Shown here: positions 33,646 to 45,432 of the stretch, one piece after another
Numbering within the stretch: position 1 is the stretch's first letter
Layout: each line of letters begins with the position of its first letter
Assembly (NCBI GenBank): GCA_037893225.1
Contig: JAZGUH010000122.1
Span: 372,001-436,000 of the forward strand
DNA: 64,000 nucleotides
From: Hippasteria phrygiana
Lineage: Eukaryota > Echinodermata > Asteroidea > Valvatida > Goniasteridae
Direction of reading: 5' to 3'
Notes under the pieces: generated by a model
What the model was told of the DNA's origin: nothing
Databases searched by the model: none
Seen by the model: the letters and a program-made list of their open reading frames with translations, nothing else
Made by a program: the position numbers and the translations under genes

Positions 33646-34549
33646 CACATCCGTAAACGTCACACTTGTGTATTTTTTCTCCGCATTTACAAAACGTATT
33701 TATCACACAACATGTCATTTTGTAAAACTCATTATGTTCAAACATTGTTATGGGACGATAAACCCAAGTGAGTTTAATCGAGTTAAATGCACGACATTGC
33801 TCTTTTTGCCCCAAGGATCAGACGGAGTCCATGTTTGTACTTCTACGGCTACCGACCATCAGCAGGGCCAGCCGGGGCGCAGCTCGGCACAAACCGCACG
33901 GCCTGTCCTTGAGCAACGCAGCACGAGCATCTCCTGAAGACATCACCGATTAGATAAATCTCCTGTCTCTACACAAACTTCCCGCGGCGGGTGAGAAGGC
34001 GGCCCGGCTCCGGTGAGTCTGGCTGGCCGGTGGCAGGTGGGAACCGAGGGGTATTGTCGCTGAAACAATTACGACTACCGATGGAGCGGAAAAAGAAGTG
34101 CGAGGCAATAATATATATTGGGGGTTTTAAAGGGACATGTATCCAAAGGTCTGTAATGCATGAGTTCGTCGCGAGTTCAAACAAGTCACTGCGCACACAA
34201 ACATAAGTCCCTTTTCGTTGCCTTCAAAAACACACGCCATATTAATGTGTACTTTCATAGTCTTATAAGTAAAGACAGATAGCGTCATATGAACAGCAAG
34301 GCCCTGAGAACAATCTTGTCATTTTTCATGCAAGTTCGCCCCGAACAAGGCTAAAAGCCAATTGAGGTACGGAGCTACAAAAATAAAAAGAATCAAAGAT
34401 AAAATAGGTTAAGGAATTAATATTCCTCTTGAAGCTGGAAAGATTAAAGGTCACATAATTCAAAGGCGACCTGACCTGCGACGTCACTCCTTACAAAATT
34501 ATATGCAAAACACGATGCGTGCGTCTATACCGCGGCGGGCACATTTCAA

Positions 34550-34796
34550 AAGAGTACCGAAGTCTGACGTCAGTTGCCTCGGCAAGCAAACACATGCAGT
34601 TCAGAATGTATGGAGTACCGAAGTGATGACGTCAATCAATGCAATGTTTGGAACCAGAATACATTCTAAACTGCGTGTGTGTAGAACCATTGCCCCGGCA
34701 ACTGACGTCAGACTTCGGTACTCTATTCTGGTTCCAAACATTGCATTGATTGACGTCATCACTTCGGTACTCTATACAGTTGTAAACACGTGACGT
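34550..34796. mobile_element. CRE-bearing MITE cluster (GAGTACCGAAGT ends)
   Basis: Head-to-tail and inverted modules each bounded by GAGTACCGAAGT/ACTTCGGTACTC. The cluster carries TGACGTCA at 34564, 34626, 34700, 34754 and 34790. Shared text includes GCAATGTTTGGAACCAGAAT and CGGCAACTGACGTCAG. Confidence 0.75.
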
Positions 34797-35035
34797 CAGA
34801 GGGAATCTCGTCTATGATTGGTTTCTCCAGTTGGTGTTTGAGCGTGGGTGTGAGCGTGAAACTCGGCTTTCCGCCTGTTCCCACTGCACCAAGATGTAGA
34901 ACGAAGAGCTATGCCAACAGCCTTTCCCTTCATTCTGTATCTCTATGGAATTCTTTGCCTGGTGCATGTTTCCCTTCACCGTACGATCTTTCCTGCTTTA
35001 AGATGAATATTAATTCCTACCTCTTGCATCTTTGA
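34790..35035 (+). pseudogene. LINE reverse transcriptase C-terminal fragment
   Basis: Translated tail RCRTKSYANSLSLHSVSLWN, SLPGACFPSPYDLSCFKMNI, NSYLLHL, then stop. The pattern F/L-SVSLWNSLP...SFK..L..YL is the conserved C-terminus of many CR1/jockey-group LINE proteins. It is followed at 35048-35102 by the 3' tail GAGTGGTTTTTAGCCTTG, shared with the elements at 20820, 45560 and (inverted) 53863 and 34327. Only this tail is present, so it is a heavily truncated copy. Confidence 0.65.
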
Positions 35036-35247
35036 TTCTTTTTTTCCTCTGTAGCTCTATACCTCGAGTGGTTTTTAGCCTTGTTTAGGGCGAACTTGCA
35101 TGAAAAAATATTACACCGCGGACCGCAAAATTAGAAAATTAAATTAGGATCGCCTGTCACATGCCACGTGTGGATCATCAACTTGAATTCTAGATGATGA
35201 TAGGGCTTTGACGGTGTCAAAACTGGTTAGTTTGTGAGGAACAGAAT

Positions 35248-35318
35248 GAGATAAAGCTGGTGCACTTGGCCATGCAGTATATTGTGGGTGGTTCGAGTCC
35301 CAGTGGAACTACGGGAGT
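35248..35318 (+). repeat. tRNA-like SINE head
   Basis: AAGCTGGTGCACTTGGCC and GGTTCGAGTCCCAGTGGAAC. Confidence 0.4.
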
Positions 35319-36800
35319 GAGTTAAAGGTATGATATAGCTTTGGTAATAATCCAATCAAATTATCAGTTTCAATTTGAAAGACTATTGTATACAAAGATG
35401 ATATCAGTACCAATCCTCTTGAGAAATATTTCCGTCTGAATGAAATGCTGTCATCTTCGAGAAAATTGTAGTGGCTTATTTCTATTTCAATAATCGAAAT
35501 TCGTATTAGGAACGTACACAAAATCGCTGATGGAACAGAACAGTTTTCACTATTTTATCTGGTGACCTATTTCACTATTTTCTGAGCTCAACCTTTTACG
35601 GGTTTGTTATATTTCATGTATATTTCGAATGCCATAAAGTCTGGACTCTGCCTGTGTATTTTTTTTGTGTCCTCTGACAATGCCGTATCATAGCTTATCA
35701 CACCTTAGAGCAAGGAAACTATTGGCTCGTTTGGATCATTGGAGCCATAATCAGACATCAGATGTTTTAGTTCCGCCTGCTCATGCAATCGGCAATTTTT
35801 AAGTGTACACTTGAGTTGAGTACACTTGAGTTTTAAATGTACACTTGGGACTTCGTTGATAGTTGTTTGTTTTAAGCATGTGGGTCATCCTAATATTCGG
35901 CGTGTTGTCTTTTGGTTCCATGGTTTGAGAAAGAAAACAAACATGTTTACAAACCCTGTTCTTAGACGGGCTGGAATAATCACAAGCGATCTTGCAAAAA
36001 AACAAAGATCAATCGGTGAAAGAAAAATACCTTCAAAATTCTCACGCCCAAAATATTCCTCCCCTACCCGGTTTTGAACGCCAACACCGAACAGCCCGGC
36101 GGTGTTTGTTGTGATTATCCATCAAATGTACCAGGTACACCGCGGATATGACTATAGTGTTACCTTAAAAATAACCCTGCGCACGTTGGGTTGAACGGGC
36201 ACAGGAGTCTGCACGCAGCGCGCGTCGCCGCACGCGGTCGTGGGGGAATATCGCCGATCGCTCGGCATGCGACCGAAGCCACCAGCCGCTCGCGACGTGG
36301 TATCCCGTGGATCGCGATAATTGAATGCTCAACTCGGGTGGGCCCAAATATGACATCGCCAGGCCTCCGTCAGTGAATGAAAAGACGTTCAGCGAGCACG
36401 GAAAGTCCTGTATGACCCACTACAGGTATAACGCCATAAACTGGCTACTTACATTCTGATCAGCCATATGGTTTGTATTACCCGATTTACATGTACAAAG
36501 TTTAAGATTGTGTTTTGTCGGCATGCTGTGAGGAAAATCATAAACATGGTTGGATTTTTTGATATTGAATAGAAGAGGTGTCACACTGCATTCCAAAACC
36601 TGTTGGATTTATTTTGACATATTACATGGATTACGAATAGATCGTTGATAAACTATACCAACGTGGTAGACTGGTAGAACGGCAAGTGTCAAGACAAAAC
36701 AAAACCATATTACTGTTTAGGCTTATTCAAATATGACCTGCATGTAACCTGTGCATAAAACAACGGGACTACAAGATTGCGCAACGTGTATTCTCTAAAC
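35319..36800. other. Alx intron 1, unique-looking DNA
   Basis: No gene. A GC-rich patch with CGCG/CGAC clusters lies at 36195-36310. Confidence 0.5.
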
Positions 36801-36811
36801 ATGCTACATAC

Positions 36812-37030
36812 CAGTGATATAGTCGAGACCATCACAAGACCAGGCACAAGACGACCATGCACAAGACCATGCACAAGACCATTCACAAGACGAGCTTGTA
36901 ACAGGCACAAGTAACAGGCATAAACCACGACAAAGGAATGCTTTTATTACAGTTCATTTTAATAGCTTGAGACTTGTGCTGGTCTTGCAGGGTCTTGTGT
37001 GGTCTTGTGATGGTCTCGACTAGACCACTG
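36812..37030. mobile_element. 219 bp hAT-like MITE in Alx intron 1
   Basis: Ends CAGTGATATAGTCGAGACC and inverted CAGTGGTCTAGTCGAGACC; flanked by 8 bp repeats CTACATAC (36804-36811) and CTACACAC (37031-37038). Repeated CACAAGACC near both ends. Same size and architecture as the element at 18804. Confidence 0.8.
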
Positions 37031-37866
37031 CTACACACTATCCCGTAAAAACAAAACATAGCATATAAACATTTACATTCGGTACCCGTATCTATATTCA
37101 TCAAATTTATCGACAAATTACTTTGTAAAAATATAAATCTCGACAGAAGAACCTTGGCAAAAATAACACCTGTTGGCAAAAATACGAGAAAACAATGACA
37201 ATACAAAAGCAAACTTTGAAAACTACGAAAAAAGGATGTTGGTATCTTCATAGCAACTGAAGACATACATGGGACGCGTCGACGCGAGGAAACTGGTTCA
37301 AAACGGAAGAGCTGCAAATCTTTTGAAATATGTATTTTGTTTATAATAATACCAAAAATATATTCTGACGTGAAGACTACTGAAAAACTGTGGCATGGTG
37401 GGGTTATAAGAAGATAGGGAAAAAGCAATCTTACGTGAATTCGGCAACGGGTAACAAGGATAGTCCCCGCGATGAAGCCCGAGATACTTGCTAGAATCCA
37501 TGCAATACAGGCGGATATGCCTCGCTTGGGATGACGGAAAAGATGCACGATCGTCCTCGCGATAGCAACGAGGCTCAACCTCAACATCAATCCACCGACC
37601 CAGTGTTTCCATGATGATATGGAACGCAGACAATTCAAAACAATGATATCAAGCAAGAAATGTGTAACTGGTATAGCAAAGTATAAATTATGAGAGATTC
37701 TGACACTCAGAACATCTGGAGTGAAGGTAAATTGTGATGGGCCTCCAGCCAAACAACTGCCACATTGTTTATCAAGGTCGAGATGTAGAGATACCACAGA
37801 CCGGAAGCCCTCTCTTCGCCACGTGCACTTGTTAATTTGCCAAGAAGGTGTCAGTTTCTGGGCGTC
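36883..37866 (-). CDS. Unrecognised hydrophobic ORF in Alx intron 1
   Basis: A 327-codon open frame on the minus strand. The first 144 codons look most gene-like: hydrophobic stretches NLYFAIPVTHFLLDIIVLNC, LSLVAIARTIVHLF and ISACIAWILASISGFIAGTI with intervening basic loops (FRHPKRG) suggest two or three membrane segments. A consensus donor CAC|GTAAGA lies at 37435. The first in-frame ATG is at about 37593; there is no good start further 5'. Just upstream on the same strand are two CCAAT boxes (37868-37872 and 37915-37919) and a TCACGTGG E-box, which could be a promoter. The 3' part runs into a MITE. I do not recognise a family; it may be a gene fragment or chance. Confidence 0.25.
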   Translation of the reverse strand, partial: DAQKLTPSWQINKCTWRREGFRSVVSLHLDLDKQCGSCLAGGPSQFTFTPDVLSVRISHNLYFAIPVTHFLLDIIVLNCLRSISSWKHWVGGLMLRLSLVAIARTIVHLFRHPKRGISACIAWILASISGFIAGTILVTRCRIHVRLLFPYLLITPPCHSFSVVFTSEYIFGIIINKIHISKDLQLFRFEPVSSRRRVPCMSSVAMKIPTSFFRSFQSLLLYCHCFLVFLPTGVIFAKVLLSRFIFLQSNLSINLMNIDTGTECKCLYAMFCFYGIVCSSGLVETITRPHKTLQDQHKSQAIKMNCNKSIPLSWFMPVTCACYKLVL

Positions 37867-38289
37867 CTAATTGGTTAATGAAACCACGTGACCCTCCACG
37901 ACATGCACACTGGGTTTTAATTGGCTAAATGAGATCAGGCGGTTGGGTGTTCGTTTGTGATCCTATTGTGGCATGTGGAAAGGACTGACTAGACTGGACG
38001 CAGGCCAAGGCATGTCGTGTTCTCTATGTAGTAGGATTTCAGCCGAGCTTAGTATCTGTTGGTTGACGCTCTCATGTCCATTCTGTTTAATGATCAAATC
38101 ATGGCAAGGATGTTCAACATGAGCAAGTGTTCACCACATTTCAATTAAACAGATCCCCGTTGACAATTATCTCAAAGCGTTAGAATGCCATCATGTGTGA
38201 TTACGGTACTTTCCATAGCATTCCTATCCTGGGTCGCACGGAAGAAGGAACAATATTCCTTCCTTCATGCGAAGAAGAAGAATTTCTTT

Positions 38290-38500
38290 TGAAATGGTTC
38301 TGTAGTTTGACTACAGTGATGAAATAAATAAACATAAACATAAACAACAACAACAACTTCTTCTTCTTCTTCTGCTGGTATCATGCCTGGTTGCAGACGT
38401 TGATGACCATAGATCTCCAGAGTTCTCTGTTGTGAGCTGGTTGAAATATCTGGTTGTGAGATGTGTGTTTATTGACCGTTGAAACATAATTATGTTGTGC
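38290..38500 (-). mobile_element. LINE 3' end fragment (RTE-like)
   Basis: On the minus strand the sequence encodes the string LWRSMVINVCNQA and then a stop, followed by short tandem runs (AGA, TTG, TTTATG repeats). The same coding end occurs at 44265-44375 in the opposite orientation. C-termini of this type (W-x-VVNVC) followed by simple repeats are seen in RTE-type LINEs; the assignment is tentative. Confidence 0.45.
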
Positions 38501-39738
38501 GTTGACGCCCTCACGGCTTCTCTTTGCCCCAATACATTTTTCCACATATCATATGCTGTTCAATGCCGCCCTTTTTACTGAAAAAAAAACATTCTAGGCT
38601 CGGGCGTTCCGATGATGTGCATTGCGAAGTTTTTCAGGCGAGTTTGGAGATGAAAATGGGTTCTTCTTTTTGAGAAACAAATGTTTAGCTTCATTAAGCC
38701 ACCCAGAAAAAAAAGAAAAAAAAAAACATTCGGGGCACAGATATCCCACCCCATATAAAATCATTGCGGGTGACACCTGTTTCAAGTTGAACCATTTTTT
38801 AACATTAAATTGGCTGAAAGCATGTGGGACATATTTGTCATTGACCCATCAGAGTAGAGGGTCATTAACAATAATGACCATGAACATTATTGCATCCTAA
38901 TAGGACCACTACGTATTTACCCTTCGGGTGTTATTTCTCATTAGACATTGCTGGGCCCTCGTGTGCCATTTATCTATATCCTTGGGTAGACATTCACGAT
39001 TTCATGATTATGAAAATACAATGATGTCTGTCCATGCAATGCATAGTTCATGCATAGCTCATGCTGTTGCAATTATAAGGCCTGGTCTTCTTAGAATTAG
39101 TGAATTGTCTGTGTCTATATGAATTTCGCTTATGAATGACCAATTGACCATGAACCCTGCTCTCCCACTCCCCCCCCCCCCCCCCCCCATCTTGCTTCTG
39201 AAGACTATTAGGCATTTGCAGGAGTTTTACGAAAGTCTGCAAACGACATAACTGACGTTTGTTTACCTCCCTTGTACGTACGTACGTATACTCACATAAT
39301 AAATCCCACATTGGGGGTGTGGCAGCCCGAGGGTGGGGTGAGGGAAACAATTGATGGGTGCTTAATCACACATGGCAATTGCTATCAACACACCGTCTAA
39401 CAATATACGACGGGCAGTCATGTTTGATTACCAGCACGGACCCAATCAACGTGCCCAATCAACGTTAATTGGGAACAACAGCGAGAATTGACGGGCAGAC
39501 AACGCCGTGTCAAAACTCGTTTGCCCGGTAGCTTGTCAATTCGTCGCGCCCGGTGCAAAGCGGTACGGCCTGTTGATCCTGTTGCTCACACGTGGTGACA
39601 ATCTGCCCACTAATTGAAAACAACTTGTCGGTATTTTGTATGCATACGGCGAACAACCTAAGTAATGAAATCAATAACGTTATCACATCACTCTTGGACA
39701 ACATGCCAATAACAGTGTGTGGTATGCTTTGTATAACG

Positions 39739-39916
39739 CCCTTTTCCGCATTAGGGCGACCGGTCTATGGGCATTGTGCATATAAACAAATGTAACCTAA
39801 CCCTATCTCTTCCTATTGCTTTTACCTTAAGGCGACCGGTAATCGGTCGCCCTAAGCCGGTCGGTCGCCCCATGCCCATAGAAATACGGTGACCGGTCGC
39901 CCTATGCTGGAAAAGG
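39739..39916. mobile_element. GGGCGACCGGT-ended MITE
   Basis: Ends CCTTTTCCGCATTAGGGCGA and inverted CCTTTTCCAGCATAGGGCGA, with further GGCGACCGGT repeats inside. Non-coding, 178 bp. Confidence 0.65.
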
Positions 39917-40189
39917 TGAGTATATTTTTTTATATTTTTTAGTAGTTTAGTATTGAAGTATATAGACAAGATATATTGGTAAATTAATGATATTAAGCTA
40001 TACTTTAAATACTGTAAGTAAAGTACTTTTTGCAATCAACTGATTTAAATATATAAAATCATCCAACCAATTAGCACAAACCAAGAAAACTATAATGTTA
40101 TAAATTCTACACAAGCTTAAATGTAGTATACAATTTACAATAAATACTGAATTATTACCATTCCTTCCTCCATGCTGTAAGTAAATAGC

Positions 40190-40478
40190 AGTCTGAAGCA
40201 TCCTGTGAAATCATGGCACCTGGTGTGCTACCGTTTTCAAGAAAATATGAAATTTATATCGCTTTCCAACGATTGTCGGCTTACAATCGTCGGAAATAGT
40301 CTAGTTCCCCGACCTGATAATTCCCGGACTCTCCGTTTTGTCTAAAGTATGGTCAGGGAACCAGACTGCTAGAACAGAATTTGTTTCTCTGTGATTTACC
40401 AGCATCTATGCACTCATACTAAAACCCCCAAATCCATTTATTTCTGAAAATTAAGCAAAACCAAAAAATACCTTTTTA
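40190..40478 (-). mobile_element. TTAA-type hairpin MITE, copy 3 (partial)
   Basis: Contains CTGAAGCATCCTGTGAAATC, CCAACGATTGTCGGCTTACA, and TAGTTCCCCGACCTGATAAT, as in the copy at 27975. Confidence 0.65.
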
Positions 40479-40984
40479 ATAGAATTGCCTTTAATTGATT
40501 TCTGTTAGTTAGACTTCACAAATGTCGATCTTTTTTGTAAGGACATAATTTCGAAATAATGGGTTTGCTGTCATACGTACGTATAGGCCATGGCGTTGAT
40601 TTGTTTCAAACTAATCTCTACACTCAGAATCAGATTCCGTTGGCCAATGATTGGGGGACTCCGTTGGCCCTATCACGCGCAATATGGGAATCTTGGTAAA
40701 TTCGGAATTTGCGCAGGGCAAAGTGGAAATTCCAATATTGCGCGGCAAAGGAATGGAAACTCAATACATGTGTACTAAAATGTATCGTTGACACTTTGTA
40801 GATCTACAAATCCCAGATCTACAAATATACATGTATATTCAAAATATTTGAAAAACAGAACGAACAGCAACGAACTGGTCGCATTACTGTCTCCCTTGGA
40901 GGTGCTCGCACTGCTACCAGATCCAACAGCGGGCAAAGAACAACATCCAGCCCCGTGGAATGTTATCAGAAGACGGCCAGTAAT

Positions 40985-41130
40985 TTCTTGGGTACACGCT
41001 ATATAAGAAGCTGCGGGGGGCTTCAGTCCGGAACGCGGTTCACTGGAGACAACAGGAAAGTGCAGTGCACTTCATCAACGTTCTGAGATCTCAATAATCC
41101 TATCAAACAGATAAAGGGCAAACAAGTTAC
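40985..41130 (+). promoter_or_regulatory. Possible TATA promoter of a solo LTR
   Basis: CTATATAAGAAGCTG at 40999 is followed 25 nt later by TTCAGTCC (initiator-like), then TCTCAATAATCC (degenerate polyadenylation-like) and AAGTTACA. This order is that of a Gypsy-type LTR. Boundaries and a target duplication were not found, so this is weak. Confidence 0.3.
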
Positions 41131-41644
41131 AGCAGTGGTTTATGTATTTGTGTATTTTTTGGGTTTACCACTGTGACCTTCTGACCATTATGCGAATCTG
41201 CACAGGCCCGTACAGCCAACGATTGGTTCGTTTTTTTAAAATAAACATTACCATGAATAAAGATGTTTATCGCAGGTCTGTCCCACCATAAAAGATACGT
41301 CCACGGTAAACCTACACATTTATTTTGACTTCGTGATTTTACTTCATGTTTACAGAAATATAAGAACAATTGGTAATCCCGAGAACCCTAAAAATTACAT
41401 TTTATGAATGAGTGAAATTTCGCATTTCAAATGTTAAAAGTCTGTGAAATGAATGTGGTTATCGCCGTTCGCCTTCGTATACCACAACTCTTTTTGTCGA
41501 ATCTAAGGAATAATACAAATGTACTCGTCTCTATTTTCATATACACAAAGTACAACTTTTATTTCAGTCGTTTTTTTAATTAGAGGGCAGGCCTGATCCA
41601 AAATGTGTGCATCTCCTCGGTATGAGGTGTGTTTAGGTGTTTCC

Positions 41645-42077
41645 TAGTCTGGTTTCCAGACCCGGCGAATCTAACTATTCTCGACGATACGTACATGTAA
41701 GTCCGGTAGCCGCCAATGACACGTGATCAAAAAAGGAGGAATTTTTCCCTTTTTCGGAAAATGTCCAAAGTTTTCAAACCTAGTTTTTGGTCAACATTCG
41801 GGATGTTATCGTTCATGCTAGCCAGACAGAATTCCTGCCAGGCCTGTTGTCGATCCTGATACATGTATTTTTGAATTCTCAATGAAATCGAAGCGCCAAA
41901 ATCAATACTCTTGCAGTATTTTGCAGACCGAATTTTCCAAGAGTAATTTTTGAATGTTGTCACTGACGTCACTTCGACTGACATTGTACGTCATGATCTA
42001 TTTTAAACCGTGGTAACTGCCTGACCTAAGAATTGCCAAGAGTCGTCAGTAAATATTCAGGTCAAGGAACCAGACTA
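41645..42077. mobile_element. TA-flanked element with GTCTGGTT ends, copy A
   Basis: Left TAGTCTGGTTTCCAGACC and right GGAACCAGACTA. Shares TCCGGTAGCCGCCAATGACA, TGACGTCACT and TATTTTAAACCGTGGTA with the element at 53090. Confidence 0.65.
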
Positions 42078-43137
42078 GGTGTGTCTCTTATACCGAAAAG
42101 TGCATGCGTTGCACTAAAAGAGAAAAAACGACACGTGCTTGCGCGCGTGCGCATTGACATGGAGGCAGTTTCAGGCTTCAGCACAGTGTTCACTTTAGTA
42201 GTGTGATATAAATCCGGATTTTTTAACATTCGGTTTGAATTCCACTATTCGGTTTCGATTTTGGAAACCGGATATTCGAAGGCAACCTTTAAAAAAATTA
42301 AGACTTCCATTGTTTGTTACACATGCTGAAGAAAACTACTGGAACATCCTCCAATTTGCTTCATGGTCTCTGATTGTAACTGCATTCACTCGCTGGTGGT
42401 CTTCTTGGTATATGAATAGCCTGCCCATCCATTTCTTTTCAACATTACAGCTCTGGAGTGTTTTTGTAGAGGCCCAGTGGTCACTGAATCCTGCAAACTA
42501 TATCCAGTCATTGGGAGGGATTTTCATGCGGCACCCCACTCGTTACTTTTTGTTGGCACGACTATGAGCTATAGATGGGAACTTCCGGTGAAATCAAATA
42601 ACCGTTATTCGGTTAGAATAAAATCAGGATAACCGGATTTTGAAATCTCCGATTCCTCCCACTGCTAATTCACTTGGAACCTTACAGTGACACACACACT
42701 CAAGACACTTTGAAGCTCGTCCCTTTAGCACTTGCAGAGCAGACGGGAAAGGTCTTAATTTTATCACGACAGCAGGATCAGGCATCAAGGCTACAATTCG
42801 GTACCATGGCATTGTGGGGTTGCTTCTGGTCATGACTGTTCGGCCTGTGATAACGCTTTGTGTATCCCATGATGCAAAGCAACTGGTACCAGGGCTTGCG
42901 CATGGTCCTACAGTGGTCAATCACGCGAAAGGGCAACCACTGACATCTTTAAAAGTCTGGGTTTTATACTGAAAACGACATTGAAGTTACGTGCCTCGTG
43001 AACGTCACTCGTAGGAAATCTAGCTCAGGGGAGAGTAGAATTCTGTTCTGTAGACGTTCCGGCCATCGGTATATCGTGTGCATTCTCCCAAAGACGGCCG
43101 GAATGTACTGGTTCTTCTAATCATGTTCTCATGGACG
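42078..43137. other. Alx intron 1, degenerate TIR region
   Basis: ATCCGGATTT at 42211 and inverted ATCCGG near 42635 with repeated TTCGGTTT suggest a ~450 bp hAT-like element, but no target duplication was found. Confidence 0.35.
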
Positions 43138-43206
43138 TCGCGGGGGGGGGGGGGAGGGCAAGTTGGGTGGGGGGGGGGAATTTTCCCTCCCTCCCCCCCC
43201 CTCCCG
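43138..43206. repeat. G-run and C-run pair
   Basis: Long G tracts (43141-43154, 43169-43178) followed by C tracts (43191-43202), able to form a G-quadruplex or GC hairpin. Confidence 0.8.
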
Positions 43207-43612
43207 AAAAAAATTATGGCGACGCCCATGCAAGTTCTAATGGTTCTTTTGAGAAACATTCTACTCCACTATGATCGTACACTCTTTAAAAAGTAGTCAG
43301 ATTTGACTAGAAAACACTCAAACTTGCACAAAGCTGACTGCAGCTATACAGTCAGCTGAAATCTTTCCACTAATTTCTAGTGGAATTTGACGTACTTCTT
43401 GTCAGTGGATAGAGCCGAGGTATTAGAGGAGAAAAACAAATCTGCAATCGATGCAAGTACAAGAGAAGTCTATACTGAATTATGAAAGATATGCACTTTC
43501 TCGGCCACATACTGAGGAAGGGCGGTACTGAACAGAATATGATAATAATTATGTGGACAAATTTTGGGAAAGAGAAGCCGAGGGTGTCAATGCACAACGT
43601 ATGTTTCAATAA

Positions 43613-43778
43613 GGGAATAAATATGTGCTGGGCCGGTTTTAAACGTACGTTTAAAACCGCCTTGGGGCCTGGGCGCTTGATAATGACCCGAGCCGAAGGC
43701 GAGGGTCATTATCAGCGTCCAGGCCCCAAGGCGGTTTTAAACGTACGTTTAAAACCGGCCCAGCACATATTTATTCCC
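43613..43778. repeat. 166 bp near-perfect palindrome
   Basis: Arms of about 77 bp with one indel and one or two mismatches around a 13 nt loop. Each arm contains the perfect 20 bp palindrome TTTTAAACGTACGTTTAAAA, so the structure can fold at two levels. GTTTAAAC motifs continue at 44137-44200. Confidence 0.85.
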
Positions 43779-44264
43779 ATTCATAAAATACCTTTTTGTA
43801 TAATTAAGCAAAAACCACCGAAAATGATAAATTTCCAATGATTTTGTTCAATTTGTTTTACCTTGGTTTGTAAAACATCCCTTCAGCTATTTAATGGTTC
43901 GTGCCACGCGCGAGTAGTGGTAAACATGTCCTTATATGGAAATTGACGCGCGCGCGACGCGCTCGCCAGGTGGTGCAGAACGCAGCAGTGCCGGTGTAGC
44001 GTGAAATTATGGACTCTAAATACGGACGCATCGGTAGTATTGCGCTTGCGTTATTAGGAGAGGACTGGTCGCTCGATGTTCAACCAATAAAATGGACCAG
44101 ATTTTGTAGGACTCTACATTTCGTGTGACACCGGAACAAATGTTTAAAACCGCGCCGTGTTTAAACAACTTCCAGCCGTGTTTAAACAACCGTTTAAACA
44201 CACCCACGTGACAGGCTCTCGACCAATAGGGATAGTGAAACTCGCCGAGGCATTTATGAATGGT

Positions 44265-44378
44265 CAATAACACACATCTCACAAACAACCAGTTCATTGG
44301 TGCAGCTCACAACAGATAAACTCTGGAGATCTATGGTCATCAACGTCTGCAACCAGGCATGATATACCAGAAGATGAA
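44265..44378 (+). mobile_element. LINE 3' end fragment, second copy
   Basis: Homologous to 38366-38490 in reverse orientation: shared TCAATAACACACATCTCACA, CAGCTCACAACAGA and GGAGATCTATGGTCATCAAC. It encodes the same LWRSMVINVCNQA ending with small indels upstream. Confidence 0.5.
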
Positions 44379-45019
44379 GCTGAGTTCTGCATTTGATGCA
44401 CACCTACAATCGTATTCAGCCTAATGTGTGTATTTACATTAAAATGCCCGCTTTTGTGTACATTTGAACCAGCCACTATACGGAGAATTTCTAGACATCC
44501 CCGTTGAGTGTTTCGGGAACTCCTTCGGGTGTAACTTGGCTGTGTTCGTTTGTTTTGATAAACTATCGTTGTTTTCAAAATGTTCATTCTGACTTATTCC
44601 TCCATGGTCAAACCTTGTACACGATTACTTTGCTAAAAGTTACGAATTATGAAGAAAAGCTTGCAAGCTTGCTGCGCCCATAGGCTAGTCGGTCCATTCT
44701 TATAATTATGATCAGTCTTGCATTTGGAGATACATTTTAGCATCTTGCACATTGATCCTACCAACCTCAAGATCAAAACACGGTTCAGAAGCCACGTGGT
44801 CGATAAAGAGAAACAGCCCTCACTCCTTGCCGACAGATGCGATAGTTATAGACCGGGGACATCAAACGGGGAAATCGCAATTGCAAACCCACCGACTCGT
44901 GGCCAGACCGTAGTCGCATTTCAAGACGCGTAACCGTCATGTCATAGGGATCTATATCAAGTGGGGACAGAACTGAAGGCTTTGTCAGTATGTTGCATCT
45001 TAATAACGAACAGTGAACT

Positions 45020-45118
45020 AACAAAAAGGAGGTATTTTCAAAGTGAACAAAGAAACTGGCAGGAGCGGGATTCGAACCTGAGACCTCCGGGTTACCGTAC
45101 CGTACCGTACCGTAACAT
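45020..45118 (-). repeat. tRNA-derived SINE with CCGTA expansion
   Basis: CAAAGTGAACAAAGAAACTG, GGAGCGGGATTCGAACCTGA, then a CCGTA pentamer run at 45095-45114 replacing the anticodon arm. Confidence 0.6.
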
Positions 45119-45432
45119 GAAAAAGGAGGTATGTTAAGGGGAAGTGAGTCGTTTTCACTCTCGGCATAGAGGACGAATTCTCCAGACTTGTCTGAGTCTA
45201 TTGTTCTCAAAAATTGGGATAATTTCTTCCACTTCGATTTACGAACTATACGTATTAAGATATTGGACAAGGAAACGTGGTTGCATGGTTAATAATCTAT
45301 CTCTTCAAGATCTTGTAATGGGAGAATTATGCAAATACATTATATCATAATAGCCTTAAAAATGAATGTCCGAAATGAATAAACCACGTGGGTGAACAAT
45401 ACAAACCCTGAACTTTATGAGGGAAGGCGAGT

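Larger units (their letters stand above)
34327..35102. repeat. Inverted LINE tails bracketing the CRE MITE cluster
   Basis: ATGCAAGTTCGCCC...AACAAGGCTAAAAGCCA at 34327 is the inverse of 35048-35102. It may be two independent insertions or a foldback arrangement. Confidence 0.45.

Noticed and set aside
42235..42567. 110-codon ORF rich in Trp and Phe
   Set aside because: Located within a degenerate TIR region, no homologous domain recognised, no splice support.
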